Assembly: GCA_932521035.1 (NCBI GenBank)
Contig: OW051495.1
Coordinates: 5,394,001-5,458,000 of the forward strand
Source of the DNA: Oscheius dolichura
Taxonomy: Eukaryota; Nematoda; Chromadorea; Rhabditida; Rhabditidae
Length of the DNA: 64,000 nt
Direction: 5' to 3'
Part shown: one piece after another, positions 37,257 to 48,231 of the stretch
Layout: every line of letters starts with the position of its first letter
Numbering within the stretch: position 1 is the stretch's first letter
Position numbers and translations under genes: made by a program
Notes under the pieces: model-generated
What the model was told of the DNA's origin: nothing
The model's database searches: none
Seen by the model: the letters and a program-made list of their open reading frames with translations, nothing else

Positions 37257-38106
37257 ATGTTTCAGATGTTCTTTAATATCGTTGGTAAGAGATTGTTCAC
37301 TACGGCGGCCCCAAAGATCAAGTGAGTCGATTTGGATCTTTTAGAAATTTTATTTATTAGGAACAACAAGCTAAAACCTACGGGAATGCAAGCTTGTTCT
37401 CCTTATATTCTTTACGTTAAAGAACAAATGTCAAACAGCACCGGTACTGACGTTTCTGAACGAATGAGTAAAATCGCTAAGCAATGGAACGCTTTGAATC
37501 CTACGCAAAAGAAAGTTTGTCTTCCATCATTCCCTGCGTGATTTTTCTACTATTGTTTGTTTCCTATGTTATTGTTTTTCAGAAATATGAAATTCTGTCG
37601 CAACAAGAAAAAGACACTAGGCTTCAAGAATTTGAGAAGCTTAGCTTGCAAGAGAAGCAAGAAATGCGTGCTAAAGACAGAGAGGCTAGACAGGAGCGGG
37701 TAAAAAGGAGGGAGCGCAAAGAGCGTCGTGAAGTTGGTTGTCTTACATTTTTGTTTTTGAGAAGTCATGTTAGTTTCAAATAGTGAAATTTAGATGTGGG
37801 AAACAACGAAGCATCCTCATCGTCCGCCTAACGCTCTGCAATTATTTGTAAAAGAGCAGTTTGAGCTAAAAAAGAAGAATAACGAGTCTCTTACTCCAGT
37901 TACCGAGCGACTCAAGGAAATTGTTGCAAAATGGAAGGATTTGCCTGAATCAGACAAAAAAGTAAGGACCATTACGTGTATTTTAACTTGCATTTTTATA
38001 GCCTTTCATTGAAAAGTCGGAAAAGTTGCGCGAAGAATACAAAGTTGCCGTTGCCGAATGGCAAAAGAAACAGAAATTGGAAGCAAGTTCAGAGAAAGCT
38101 AACTGA
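37257..38106 (+). CDS. tfam: Mitochondrial transcription factor A (TFAM), two HMG boxes
   Basis: Mitochondrial DNA packaging and transcription factor (C. elegans HMG-5). The N-terminus MFQMFFNIVGKRLFTTAAPK is rich in basic and hydrophobic residues, as in an import presequence. HMG box 1: GMQACSPYILYVKEQMSN, MSKIAKQWNALNPTQKKK, then YEILSQQEKDTRLQEFEKL. A highly charged linker (REARQERVKRRERKERRE) precedes HMG box 2: HRPPNALQLFVKEQFELKKK, LKEIVAKWKDLPESDKK, PFIEKSEKLREEYKVAVAEW. It ends ASSEKAN at 38106. Four introns of 40-70 bp. The ATG overlaps a tttcag, so initiation at the second Met (37266) is equally possible. FKBP2 starts 203 bp downstream on the same strand. Confidence 0.92.
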
Positions 38107-38213
38107 TTATGTATCATGTAATTGTTTTTATAATGTCTATTTTCACATTACGGTTACCTTAAGATGTTCTCATAATCCTCGGCAAACAGATTTACTTCCT
38201 ACATACCTCTTGT

Positions 38214-38219
38214 AATAAA
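38214..38219 (+). terminator. Poly(A) signal AATAAA of TFAM
   Basis: AATAAA 108 bp after the TFAM stop and 91 bp before the FKBP2 ATG, as in the CCT8-CSN4 gap. Confidence 0.6.
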
Positions 38220-38294
38220 CCGGTTTTGTATGCCATTCAACAAAAAAACGGGTCTTTTCCGTTCATTACCTCGATTTAGCATGAGCTAACGATA

Positions 38295-38309
38295 TAATAA
38301 TAATTCAGG
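38295..38309 (+). promoter_or_regulatory. Candidate trans-splice acceptor before FKBP2
   Basis: taataataattcag plus one base directly precedes the FKBP2 ATG, with TFAM ending 203 bp upstream. Confidence 0.45.
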
Positions 38310-39085
38310 ATGCGCTTTTTACTTTTCTGTTTTTTGGTCTATGTTGCCTTGGCTGAGGAAACGAAGTCGGATAAACTTCAAATTGGAATTAAGAAGCGCG
38401 CTGAGAATTGTGAGCTCAAATCCAGGTAATAAATTACATTATAAACATGATATATCTTTTAGAAAGAATGATGTTCTTCACATGCATTATACGGGTACTC
38501 TTCTAGATGGAACTGAATTTGATTCAAGCCGTACTCGTGATCAGGAGTTCACATTTACTCTCGGCAAAGGACAGGTGCTGTTTTAATAATTCAACCAGTG
38601 GGCCTTCGCAGCCTACGACTGTCATGTGTCTGTCAAAGTTATCCGTTTCGACCTGTGGTGACCTTTCCGCTCTTCTGCCGACGACCGCCTGCGGCGGTCC
38701 CCGGGGTTAAGAAATTTAATAATCCCTTTACCGTCGGACACTTTCCCATCGGACAGACAGACAAACAAACAAACAAACAGACAGACAGACAAACACCGTA
38801 GCACTTTAATAGTAAGCGATCAAGGGATATTTAGGTAATCAAGGGATGGGACCAGGGCTTACAAAACATGTGTGTGGGAGAGCGACGAATTTTGACAATT
38901 CCTCCTCACCTTGGATACGGAGAACGTGGAGCCCCTCCTAAGATTCCCGGTTAGTTTTTTGGTAGTCTATTAGATTTGCATACTTTGTCAAACGCCAAGT
39001 ATTACTGAAATTTAGCTAACGCTATTCTAAAGTTCGACGTGGAACTTATGAAGATTGATCGCGCTGGAGCAGCAGGAGAGCTCTA
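38310..39085 (+). CDS. fkbp2: FKBP2-type secretory-pathway peptidyl-prolyl isomerase
   Basis: FK506-binding-protein family proline isomerase. Signal peptide [17 protein letters not shown], then [20 protein letters not shown], the FKBP core [25 protein letters not shown], and (after a long intron) [49 protein letters not shown]. Active-site residues of the family (Tyr, Asp, Phe in Y-T-G/F-D-S-S, the V-I-x-G-W-D turn, and GYG) are present. It ends RAGAAGEL, which is not a clear KDEL signal but resembles the short acidic-Leu ends of some FKBP2 proteins. Intron 38576-38834 holds a retroelement-like insert. Confidence 0.94.
38587..38808 (+). repeat. Retroelement-like 3' tail with tetranucleotide repeats in FKBP2 intron
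   Basis: A GC-rich block (about 38598-38706, including gcctgcggcggtccccgggg) is followed by ctttaccgtcggacactttcc and then alternating (agac)n and (aaac)n at about 38754-38794. A microsatellite tail after a short non-coding 3' region is typical of non-LTR retrotransposon ends. No coding part was found. Confidence 0.55.
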
Positions 39086-40357
39086 GACATTTATTATAAA
39101 AGTTAACGTAATTTATTTTATTCGTTTTATGGGTTATGGTTTGTATTCTTTTATTTTGTTTTATCCTGAAAACGGCTGTTTGTTGTGATAATAAATTTAC
39201 TTTTATGGCAAATTTTCCTTTTGCTCTTATGACCAAAGTCTCGAAGACACCATTTGCTCATTTGGATGAAGGATGGACATCGCAAATTGGATCTCTTGTT
39301 GCTTTTTGCGCTCGCTTGTCTTGGCCGCACGTGCCCCAGACAAGCGTAATCTCTGAGTTCCCTTATCGCCCCTACAGATTCCTTCCTTTGGGCTGCAAAT
39401 CAATCAAGTGTATAAACCCTAGACGTTCTCTCTCATGGTTATCATTCGCCGTCCGAAAAACAGCAGACTTCCTCTTTCTATCCGCTTACCCTTCCGGCTG
39501 ACATGATAATCAGATTCATTCGTCAATTACGCCCAGTGACCTCCAGTATACCATTTCATCCATTAGCAATTCTTCTCATTTACCCAGCTTTTCGACGCAT
39601 GAAATTGAGCCATGTTGCCACCGGGCCCATAATTAGTACCCCCATCACGTCAATGCGGCCATTTCAGTTGGTTGTTGCTTCCTGCCCTTGATATCACTGA
39701 TTTGCCTCCATTTTTCGTGGAAAACCATGTTTATTCCATCTGTTCGTTATCGGTAGCTACTGAAGCCGTTATAGAGGCCTTTAAAGCTGATTTCTCGGGC
39801 CTCTACGTTGCCAGATGTCCTGCACTGGACGTAATGGGAGTATCATTTGCTCTCATAGTTTATTAAAATGAACGGCAATCGGAACCCAACTCTGCTGCCA
39901 CAGGCTTCCATCTCCGCTCTTATACTTTCTCCCATCATAAACTTTCGAGGGAATAAAAGAAGCCTAGTCCGCTGCCCAATGTGATCCAAATATTGTACAT
40001 TGTATATTTTTTCTACTTTTTTACAATTATAAAGTAGAATAAGGATGTACTAAATAAGCATAGCCTGTACGAGAGGACATTTCCTCTTTGTTTACCTACT
40101 ATCGCTTTCCGGCCACCAGCTGTCGACTTTCACTCTAATGCCAATCTTTATAATTTCTTATGTTCTTCTATAGTGACGTCATACTTTTACTGCTACATTA
40201 TTTTAAAAATAGTTTTTATATTTGATCTCAAATAGTGAAAGTTCCCCGCTTATGACATACGAGGGCACCCCATGAATAATGTCTGGATCAGTCAATCGAT
40301 ATATGGAAATAACTTCAGAGAGCAGAGCAGTTGTCGCAACTGCCGACTGCGGAGAGA
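39086..40357. other. Intergenic, no gene recognised
   Basis: 3' flank of FKBP2 and 5' flank of KIDINS220. Composition rises from AT-rich to mixed. Open frames lack signatures. Confidence 0.4.
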
Positions 40358-43300
40358 ATGGTGCAAGGGGGGAATCGAAGACCCCACTGGATCGAGGCTG
40401 CCCAGTCGGCGTTTGCCGTTGCATCCGCCCTCCCTGCAGCTACCTTGAATAGCATGCAGATTGCCGAACTATTTGAAAAGGTTATTTTTGATACTTTTAG
40501 GAACTTTAATTGTTATGAGACATATAAGGAAGTGTTTTAGGTGGAAACAGGGCAAAGTGATTCTTCTCTCAACAATAATGATGTTCTACAGCTGAGAAAT
40601 GCGGTTAGTCACTAAATTCATGCACTTATTTTCCGTGTCTTTCATTGACAGAGGTAAATCTTATAGTGGTAATGACTGCACAAAATTGTTTATATGAAAT
40701 ATTTTAGAAAATATAAAATAAAAAGAATGACAAGCGCTCATTAGAGCACTGATGTCCATCTTGCATATCATATCGATTTTTTCCGTTAAAAATTCATTTT
40801 AGGCAGGAGAAACGCTGCTGATAGTCGCAGCAAAAGTGAATAATATTGAGGCCGCTAAAATATTGGTGTCCCTCGCAGTAAGCGAGCCGGAAGCAGTCGA
40901 CGAGACAGACAATGTAAGAGTTTTCCCTGCTTACGATGTGTTTTCTCAGGAAGGGTGGAGTGCTCTGTTGAATGCCGCCCAAAAGGGCCACTATGAAATT
41001 ATAAAAATACTACTAGAAAATGGAGCCTCGGTGGATCTTCCGGACTTGGTGGGTTTCTGTCGATCAAAGGGAGAATGGAAGTATTCAGATGGGATGGAGT
41101 CCTCTAATGTGGGCAGTGTACAAAAACCAACCGGACATTGTGACCACTTTACTACAGTACAGAGTGAGTACCACGAGTCCAGTAGACTGCCCCTTTTGAG
41201 GCACACGTCAACTTGATAGACGAAGAAGACGGGCTGACTCCCCTGATAGTGTCCTCTGGGAGAGGATTCACGACGGTCGTGGAGAAGCTACTGGAATACG
41301 AAGCACAGGTGGGTGTGTCGATGTCGTTGCCTCTTCATTTGAGACATAGGTTAACGCGTGCGACAAATTCGGAAGTACTGCCCTGATATGGGCATCCAGG
41401 AAGGGACACCTCCCCGTGGTCCAGGCCCTGTTGGGGGCGGGAGCCGAGGTTGACGCCGTCGGAATGGTAGGACAGTGTCTTTCCGGTCATCCCCTCTTTA
41501 GTACTCGTGTACGGCCCTGATGATGGCCACCCGGGGCAACTACCAGAATGTCGTCGACATCCTTCTCAGCCGGGAGCCCAACATCAACGTGGCCGACCAG
41601 GTAAGGCCACATCCCTCCTTTCCAGTCCTCCTTCAGAACGGGCTGACTGCCCTGGGAATAGCTGCCCGCGAGGGGTACATCGGCATTTGTGAGTTGTTGA
41701 TCCACGCAGGCGCATTCGTCAACCAGGTGGACAGGTGCCCGGCGTCCTCTTCCCTTTGTACCGTCCTTCCAGATTTGGCAACTGGATTCTGACGAGTGCC
41801 GTTCGGTCGGGGAGTATCCCCATCGTGAAGCTACTCCTGGACAAGTTCGCTGATGTCAATTGCAAGGACTCGGACAACCGGACGCCGCTGCACCTGGCCA
41901 TCGACAAGTCCTTCACGGACATGGCCCAGCTGATCATCGACAAGAAGCCCAACCTCGAGATAAAGAACAAGGACGGGGAGACACCCTTGATACGGGCTGT
42001 CAAGTGCCGACACGTCGCCCTGGTGATGCTCCTCCGACGGGCCGGGGCCAAGATCTCGCCGACGGACAACAACGGAGACAATGCTCTCCACCTGGCTCTG
42101 AGAGCGCGAAGTCGGAGGCTGGCTCAGGCCCTCCTGGAAAATGCCCCGGTGGCGGAGAAACGTCTCTTGTACCGGCCGAACAAGACCGGGCAGACGGCGT
42201 ACGCCATTGACATGGAGAATCCCCAGCCGATCCTCCCCCTCCTCTACGGGCCAAAACAGGCCGACCAGCAGATGGACGGCATGATGGGATACGACGTCTA
42301 CAGCAACGTCCTCGCCGATATTGGTAGGTTATCTCCGCCCTCAATATGTTTTGTCTCCTTTCAGTGTGTGAGCCGGCCCTGTCCCTCCCTCTTACAATCG
42401 GCCTCTATGCCAAATGGGGATCCGGCAAGTCCATCCTGCTGACAAAGTTGAAAGACGCCATGATTGCCTTCTCCCGGAAATGGACAGAGGGGGCCAGGAT
42501 GAGGTACTGCCGTATGTCTCCTGCTTATCCTTCCCTACAGACTGTCCCCTCTTCTCATCTTCTACGTCATGTTTATGTTCCTCATCTGGACCATGACGGT
42601 GGCCACTTTCGTGGCCATCAGCAAGAGTATGGCCTGGTACATTGTGGTCTGGGTCATCGGGGGGACCGCCTGTGTCATCATGCTCCTCGCTTACGGTAAG
42701 ACTTATCTAGTCTTACTTTTGAATCTTTTTTATTATTTAGGGATATTGTGGTACGGGTCAGAATATAGGGGATGGGGCACGGCCATCACCCTGGGCACGA
42801 AGATGGCCAAGGCATTCAGCTATACCCGGCTGCTGTGGAATGTCTTGACCCTCCACGCCCCCATCCAAGATGAAGGAGACCTCGCATCCAACCCTGTCAG
42901 GTTTGTTACCTCTAGACTTATTATAGACAAGGTGGTTTTAGCTTCCTCTTTGCCGACTATCACCGGTTATCTTCCATCGGAGGCGAGCAGGCCCTGGCCA
43001 AAATACTGACGACACTCATCGAAGCAGCCGAAGAACATTACGGCACACTGCCGGTCCGTCTCTTTACGACTCTCAGGATCACCAAACGTAGGATTTCAAG
43101 TGATAATTGTTAAGAATTCTTTAGCTGGCCAGCAGGGTACTCTCCGCCGGGTGCTGGGTATCCCGACCATCATCCTCTTCCTTCTCACCGGCCTCTTCCT
43201 CCTCTTGGGTGAATTCTTTATTACTCTCTGGCTCTTCAGCGACCGCAACTCCAGCTCCACCTTGTCAGTTCCCCCTTTCCATTCCCTGACATCTCCCAGG

Positions 43301-46095
43301 TGGATCACCCTCGGAATCACCTTTCTGGGTCTCTTCTTGTCCATGATCAGCTACCCGCTGACGATTCTCGTTCGCTACGGCCGACAGAATCTCCCCCGGC
43401 AGAGGGTCAACCAAGCAGCCAGGAATGTCGCCAATATCAAGCTGGAGGGGCTCATGCAGAGCCTCCAAAACGAGGTGGGCCCTCCTATTCCCTTTATATT
43501 CCTCAGGTCGACGTGTTGACGGAGATGGTCAAGTGCCTCGACGCGTTCACCTCGAGCCAGACTAGGCTGGTTGTCATTGTCGATGGCTTGGACAACTGTG
43601 AGCAGGTTTGGCTCTCTTTTTCTTATTATTTTTGGACTACCCTTTTAGGACAAGATGGTACAGACCCTGGATGCCATAGAGCTGCTCTTCTCAGCCAGGG
43701 AGAACCGGCCGATCATCTCCATTATCGCCGTCGACCCACATATCATCATCTCCGCCATCAGCCACAACATGCACTCTGCCCTGGCCGGCACCGAACTCAC
43801 CGGCTACGACTTCCTCAAGAACATCATCAACATGCCTTTCTTTTTGCATAATTCGGCCATTAGACAACTGCATAATACACTCAAGGTTGGCTTTGATATT
43901 TTTTGGAAAAGAGAGGATTTTCAGGAGAAGAGAGAATCTATGGCGGAGTGGAAGGAACGGTTCAGGCGACAGGAAACATTCTACGGGTCACATCTGTCTT
44001 TGAGGGACGCGGACGGGGGAAGGAGTCGAAAGCCGACGATAATAGCTGCCAACTCGAAGAACATCGGGGAGACGCTGACTGACGACTACTTCTCGAACAT
44101 GAACCCGCGGGCCATCCGGAGGATAGTCAACTCTCTCACTCTGTCAGGTACCGTCAATCGCCTTCCTTCCAGTTCCAAAATTCCAGGAAGACTGATGAGA
44201 GCCTTTGAGATCGAGTTCTCCTGGCTGTCCCTTGGTCACTGGGTATCGCTGCTCGAGCAGTGGCCCACCCGTGTCTGTTGGATTATCGACAGGTCCCTGG
44301 ACATCTCGAATAACAACATCACCCTGGCCGAGGTCTACCTCCAGATGAAGGACCGGATACCGAAGATGGACAACTTGCTCGAATACGACCGGAATGCCAG
44401 CAACTTTGAGGTTAGCCGTCGAATTTCTCCCCACCAAAAACAAATTTAGTCATTCCTCACATCGCCGGCCATCCCTTCCTCCGAGCAGTTGACGGTTGGA
44501 CACGTGAAGAAGTTCCTCCCCTGCACGAGTAACCTGGATCCATATCTGAGGAAATTGATCCACGAGAAGAGGATGGGGCTGCAGGATCCGGTGGAGGACC
44601 TGGGCTTCGGAATGGTCGTCCTCCCGCCACATGCCAAGTTCCTGTTCCCCGATGAGAAGGTCTGGAACAGTGTCTGCACACCGCTGGTCGAAATGTCCGT
44701 CGATGAGGTGGTCGCCCTGATCCGCCGGCTGAAGACACCTCCCGTCAGTCTCGAGATCATTGTCAAGAAGTTCCAAGCTCTCAATTTGAACGGACTGGTC
44801 CTTGCCTCGGCATCCCTCAACGACATCCGCGACGCCTTGAATGTGTGTTCTCTGTTTACTTTTGATACGGGAATGTTCAGATTAATCTGGGAGATTGGAC
44901 TATGATCAAGCTGTTGCTGGAGACGTTGAAGGCTTTCGGGACGAATGTGCCGGGTCTGAAAGTAGACAGGGTAAAAAAGAGAAAGAGAGGGACACCATAT
45001 TGAATTCAGAGGAAAGAGGCGACCTTGCAAGAGGAGGAGGAAGACGAGGACGGAGAGGAGATCGAGAAGGAACGGAGTGGGACCATCATCCAGGCTACGC
45101 CGGGGGTGGTGGAGCAGAGAAGGAGGTGAGTGACGGGGAGGTGTATTAGACTGCCGGATCACTACAGCTCCTTTCAGAAGACCCACAATTATCAAGAGGT
45201 TCGGCCTTTTTCTGTCCGGGTGGCGCGTAAGATAGTTGACATCCTCTGTGTGCATTAATAGTGTCCCTAACAGCCGTCGTTTGATCTGAAAATAATATTT
45301 GAATTGGGGATGCCGGAGCGGAATAAAGAAATAGACGAAGTCCTCTTTTCAGGTCAATGGTGATGACGAATGAACTCAACTCGGATCACAAATGGCTGAT
45401 GGAAAGCCTCTCCGGCATGGATCTCAGTTAGTCCTCCCTGCTTCATTCAATGGCTTTTGATGCAGTTGAAACCGAAGGAGACCTCGAGATAGACGCCTGC
45501 TCGTCTGCCCCCTCTGTTCGGTTCGATGACGAACACGACGATCTGGCCTCGGAGGCGGACAGCATCGAGTCGAGGGTGGGCAGCAGCCGCCGAGGGAGCA
45601 GGGAGAACCTCCTCGAGCCGGTGAACCTCAGCCGACATTCCAGTTCGAACGGAAGGTGGGTCCCCCTCTTCCCGTTGGAGATGGACGGAGAGAACGTATC
45701 CTTTTAGCGTGTATAGGCCGCGGTCGGGCACCTCGTACAGAACGAGTTCGTTTTACAAGAACAAACCCCGGTAGGCTGAGTTGTGTGCCCGTTTGCAGTG
45801 GATGCTAGCCTGCTTACCTCCGATTCTACCTAACTCTTTCCCTCTCTATTCACTTTTCTTGTTGAGAAGTTGTAACCAAGAGCATTTCAGAGGAGAGATC
45901 ATGGCCGGGATGCACAAGGACTCGATCCACAGCCAAGGGGGAGAGATGACGAGTGTCCGCTCGTCCCTCCTCTCGATAGACGACGACGAGCATCAGCAGA
46001 CGGTCAAGAGGAGAGACAATGAGGAAAAGGACAAGGCCATCAGCCAGCTCAGGAACCTCTTCAGCCAAAACAGTGACGGGAATCAGCCGCCTTAG
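40358..46095 (+). CDS. kidins220: KIDINS220/ARMS, ankyrin-repeat KAP-NTPase membrane scaffold
   Basis: Transmembrane scaffold of neurotrophin and other receptors. ATG 40358 begins an Ala-rich segment. Around ten ankyrin repeats follow from about 40800 to 42250 (GETLLIVAAKVNNIEAAKIL, GWSALLNAAQKGHYEIIKIL, GSTALIWASRKGHLPVVQAL, NRTPLHLAIDKSFTDMAQLI). The KAP P-loop lies at about 42390-42435 (IGLYAKWGSGKSILL), and the Walker B-like RLVVIVDGLDNCEQ at about 43565-43605. Between them are two pairs of membrane helices (FYVMFMFLIWTMTVATFVAI and VVWVIGGTACVIMLLAYG; PTIILFLLTGLFLLLGEFF and WITLGITFLGLFLSMISY). A SAM-like domain with SLEIIVKKFQALNLNGLVL lies near 44750-44810. The acidic/Ser-rich tail ends SQNSDGNQPP. 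More than fifteen introns. The poly(A) signal is at 46147. Domain order matches the family fully. Confidence 0.95.
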
Positions 46096-46146
46096 TTCTA
46101 CGCGTGTTCACTTGCCTTACGTGTCCGGTTTCACTTGACAGATATC

Positions 46147-46152
46147 AATAAA
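46147..46152 (+). terminator. Poly(A) signal AATAAA of KIDINS220
   Basis: AATAAA 52 bp after the stop codon, only about 40 bp from the stop of the convergent minus-strand gene. Confidence 0.6.
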
Positions 46153-46187
46153 CAGAGCTTTATTACAGTAATCAGACCGGCCCCTTC

Positions 46188-46960
46188 CTATTCCGTCGTC
46201 GTCCCCTTGCCACTTCCCAGGCTCTTCGTCTCCTCCTCGTCCGGCTTCCTTTGCTCCTTCTTCGTCTTGAAACACAGCCACCAGATTGCGACGACGGCCA
46301 GAACAGCGATGACACAGCCAAAGATGAATAAAGAGACATGGAGGGGATCGGTGAAGAAGTCCCTGATGGAGGAGGCGGCCGAGCGAGAGGTCTCATCGAA
46401 TTTGAAGTACTTCATCAGACAGGCCAATTCGTGGAGAAGCAGCGCATTCCTGGGTGGATAGAGTTACAGAGTAAAATATGAGGACACACGTCTTTGGCCT
46501 GTGTTCCAGATTCTTTTTGAACAGGGCCAGGTCCTTCTGGATGAGGGCCTTCTCCCCGTTACAGCCACTACCCACACAGCAGCATCCGATCCTCTTGGGA
46601 GCCGTGGCCATCTCCGCATGGCATCCGCTCTTATCACAATTCTGCAGTTTTGTTTTCTATCCGCCGACCAAAAGGAATTACCGTAGTTTCCACAGCAGCT
46701 ATTCCCTTGAGGTGACTAAACACGCACGTCTCCACGTCCACCTGGTACTCCATGGAGAAGGAACACAGCGACTCGTTCGACTCAAGCCATTAACTATATA
46801 GGAAGGGGGAGGACTAACCGCGGAGAGCTGTGTCTGCCGGAAGACATTCTCCTCGTCGGCCAGGATAACTCCCACGTGACAAAAAGACTCCACTGAAATT
46901 AGGGAGGCCGACAGAAGAAGGAGGCAACTCCAAGGACCTAGACGGTTCGATGAAACTGCT
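46188..46960 (-). CDS. Single-pass membrane protein with three-finger (activin-receptor-like) ectodomain, no kinase
   Basis: Minus-strand exons: a hydrophobic leader LLLLSASLISVESFCHVGVI (46850-46930); SLCSFSMEYQVDVETCVFSH (46710-46790); NCDKSGCHAEMATAPKR followed by CCCVGSGCNGEKAL (46555-46645); and a final exon AASSIRDFFTDPLHVSLFI with a membrane helix FGCVIAVLAVVAIWWLCF (about 46260-46350), a short charged tail KTKKEQRKPDEEETKS, and TAG at 46188. Cysteine spacing with the terminal CCC…GCN matches the Ly6/uPAR and activin-receptor type three-finger fold. The tail has no room for a kinase domain, so it resembles a BAMBI-type decoy or a membrane-anchored Ly6 protein. The first exon is not resolved; no ATG could be joined confidently, so the right border is approximate. 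Confidence 0.65.
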
Positions 46961-47279
46961 CTGGAAAAAACCGACCGCTTCGCGACATGGGAAAGGTTGA
47001 ATGGAAAAGATAGAGTTTCGCTGTTTGAACAAAAGACTATATTGAACCGGTGGGGTGAATCCCCCCCTTCCCCGTCGAATCTCTCTACTCGTGGTTATTG
47101 TCCTCCTCAGACATTCCCTAGACTAATCCGTCCTCGATAAGTGGTCGAATGACCGCTCTTCTCGCTCCAGATAACAATTCCTCGAAATTTCTCCACTTTT
47201 TATGATAAAGCCGACACCAGAAAAGGGAAAAGAGCTCGAAGTGGTTTAACAAACAAGAATAATTCTTTGTTCAGTCGTT
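46961..47279. other. No gene recognised
   Basis: Short interval between two minus-strand genes. It may contain the unresolved 5' end of the three-finger receptor gene. Confidence 0.4.
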
Positions 47280-47864
47280 TCAACACTGGTTGCAGTACTT
47301 TCCACAGCCGCTCTTCAACTGGAAGGGAGACGTCTTGATGTTGTTGCAGAAGTCCTGTCCAAGCTCAGAACAGCTGGAATTTTCTCTTATTTTTGACTGA
47401 GGGAATACGTTACTTGGAGATGAGGTCTCCGCAGGGGATGGTGTTGTTCACATAGTTGCAGACGACACAAGAACGGGGGCAGTAGAGGGCCATCATGACA
47501 TCGAAGCCGGTGACACTGCAGATGCCGGAGGAGGCTCTCTGCTGGCAGTCGGGCAGGAGGTCCTTGCAGTTGTACTCTGAAGGGAGGGGGGATCGGATAT
47601 AAAAGGGAGGTTACGGGGGGCGAGAGGAGCCTCGTTGCAAAAATTACAGGTTCGGGCACAATTCGCTAGGGCAAATTGGTAGACGTCTCTGGCCTCACAA
47701 TTGAGGCTCTCACAGCCCTCAAGGTAGTCGTAGCAGTCGGGGGCTGGAAGGACTCTGTCGTTAGAAGGGGACCGACTCACAGGAGATGTTCAGGTCGGAG
47801 TTGGGACAGCAGGTGTCGCTGCTGAGACAGGTGTAGCCGGTGGGGCACTGTCCCAGGAAGCATT
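47280..47864 (-). CDS. Secreted multi-ShK-domain protein (5' end unresolved)
   Basis: Exons encode a Cys-rich start (CFLGQCPTGYTCLSSDTCC), then three ShK-type units: CYDYLEGCESLNCEARDVYQ…CARTCNFC (47640-47745), CKDLLPDCQQRASSGICSVT…CPRSCVVC (47450-47575), and a last one CSELGQDFC…CGKYCNQC ending at TGA 47280. The six-cysteine spacing of each unit and the C-x2-C end fit ShKT domains, widespread in nematode secreted proteins such as cuticle, peptidase-associated and immune-related factors. A signal-peptide exon must lie upstream of 47864 but was not identified. Domain presence says extracellular and disulfide-rich; it does not by itself indicate a toxin. Confidence 0.75.
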
Positions 47865-47950
47865 CTAAATATATTCATTGGTAGCCTCTAATTTCATCTA
47901 TCCATTTGGTGTAAACTCGAATTTTTCCCAGGGACGTAATTATTTGAATT

Positions 47951-48000
47951 GTTATGGCGCTAACGGGGCCACCATGTTATGGCGCTAACGGGGCCACCAT
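47951..48000. repeat. Tandem duplication, 25 bp x 2
   Basis: gttatggcgctaacggggcc plus accat occurs twice in perfect tandem (47951-47975, 47976-48000), followed by a partial third copy (gttatgg). On the minus strand each unit carries ATGGTGGCCCCG…TAA, a minimal start-to-stop frame. Confidence 0.9.
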
Positions 48001-48231
48001 GTTATGGAGGCAAAGAAAGTAATAGAGGAGCGTAAGCTGGCCTAAGCGGCGCCCTGGGAGCGGGGCCACCTGATACCGACATTACCTGCATGGGATTTAC
48101 CCCAAAGACACAACTTGGCCGGCTATTTGTCAAGCAATTAACTCCACGAGGGAAGTCACGTTCCCAGGAGACAGCGGAGACTTTCCCACGGTAGGAAAGG
48201 CAGATACAGGCCCCGCTCATTACGACGACTG

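Noticed and set aside
39136-39866. Plus-strand frames of 60-120 codons after FKBP2
   Set aside because: Hydrophobic low-information sequence with no domain or splice support.
44446-45255. 269-codon minus-strand frame
   Set aside because: Antisense of KIDINS220 exons with clear sense-strand homology.
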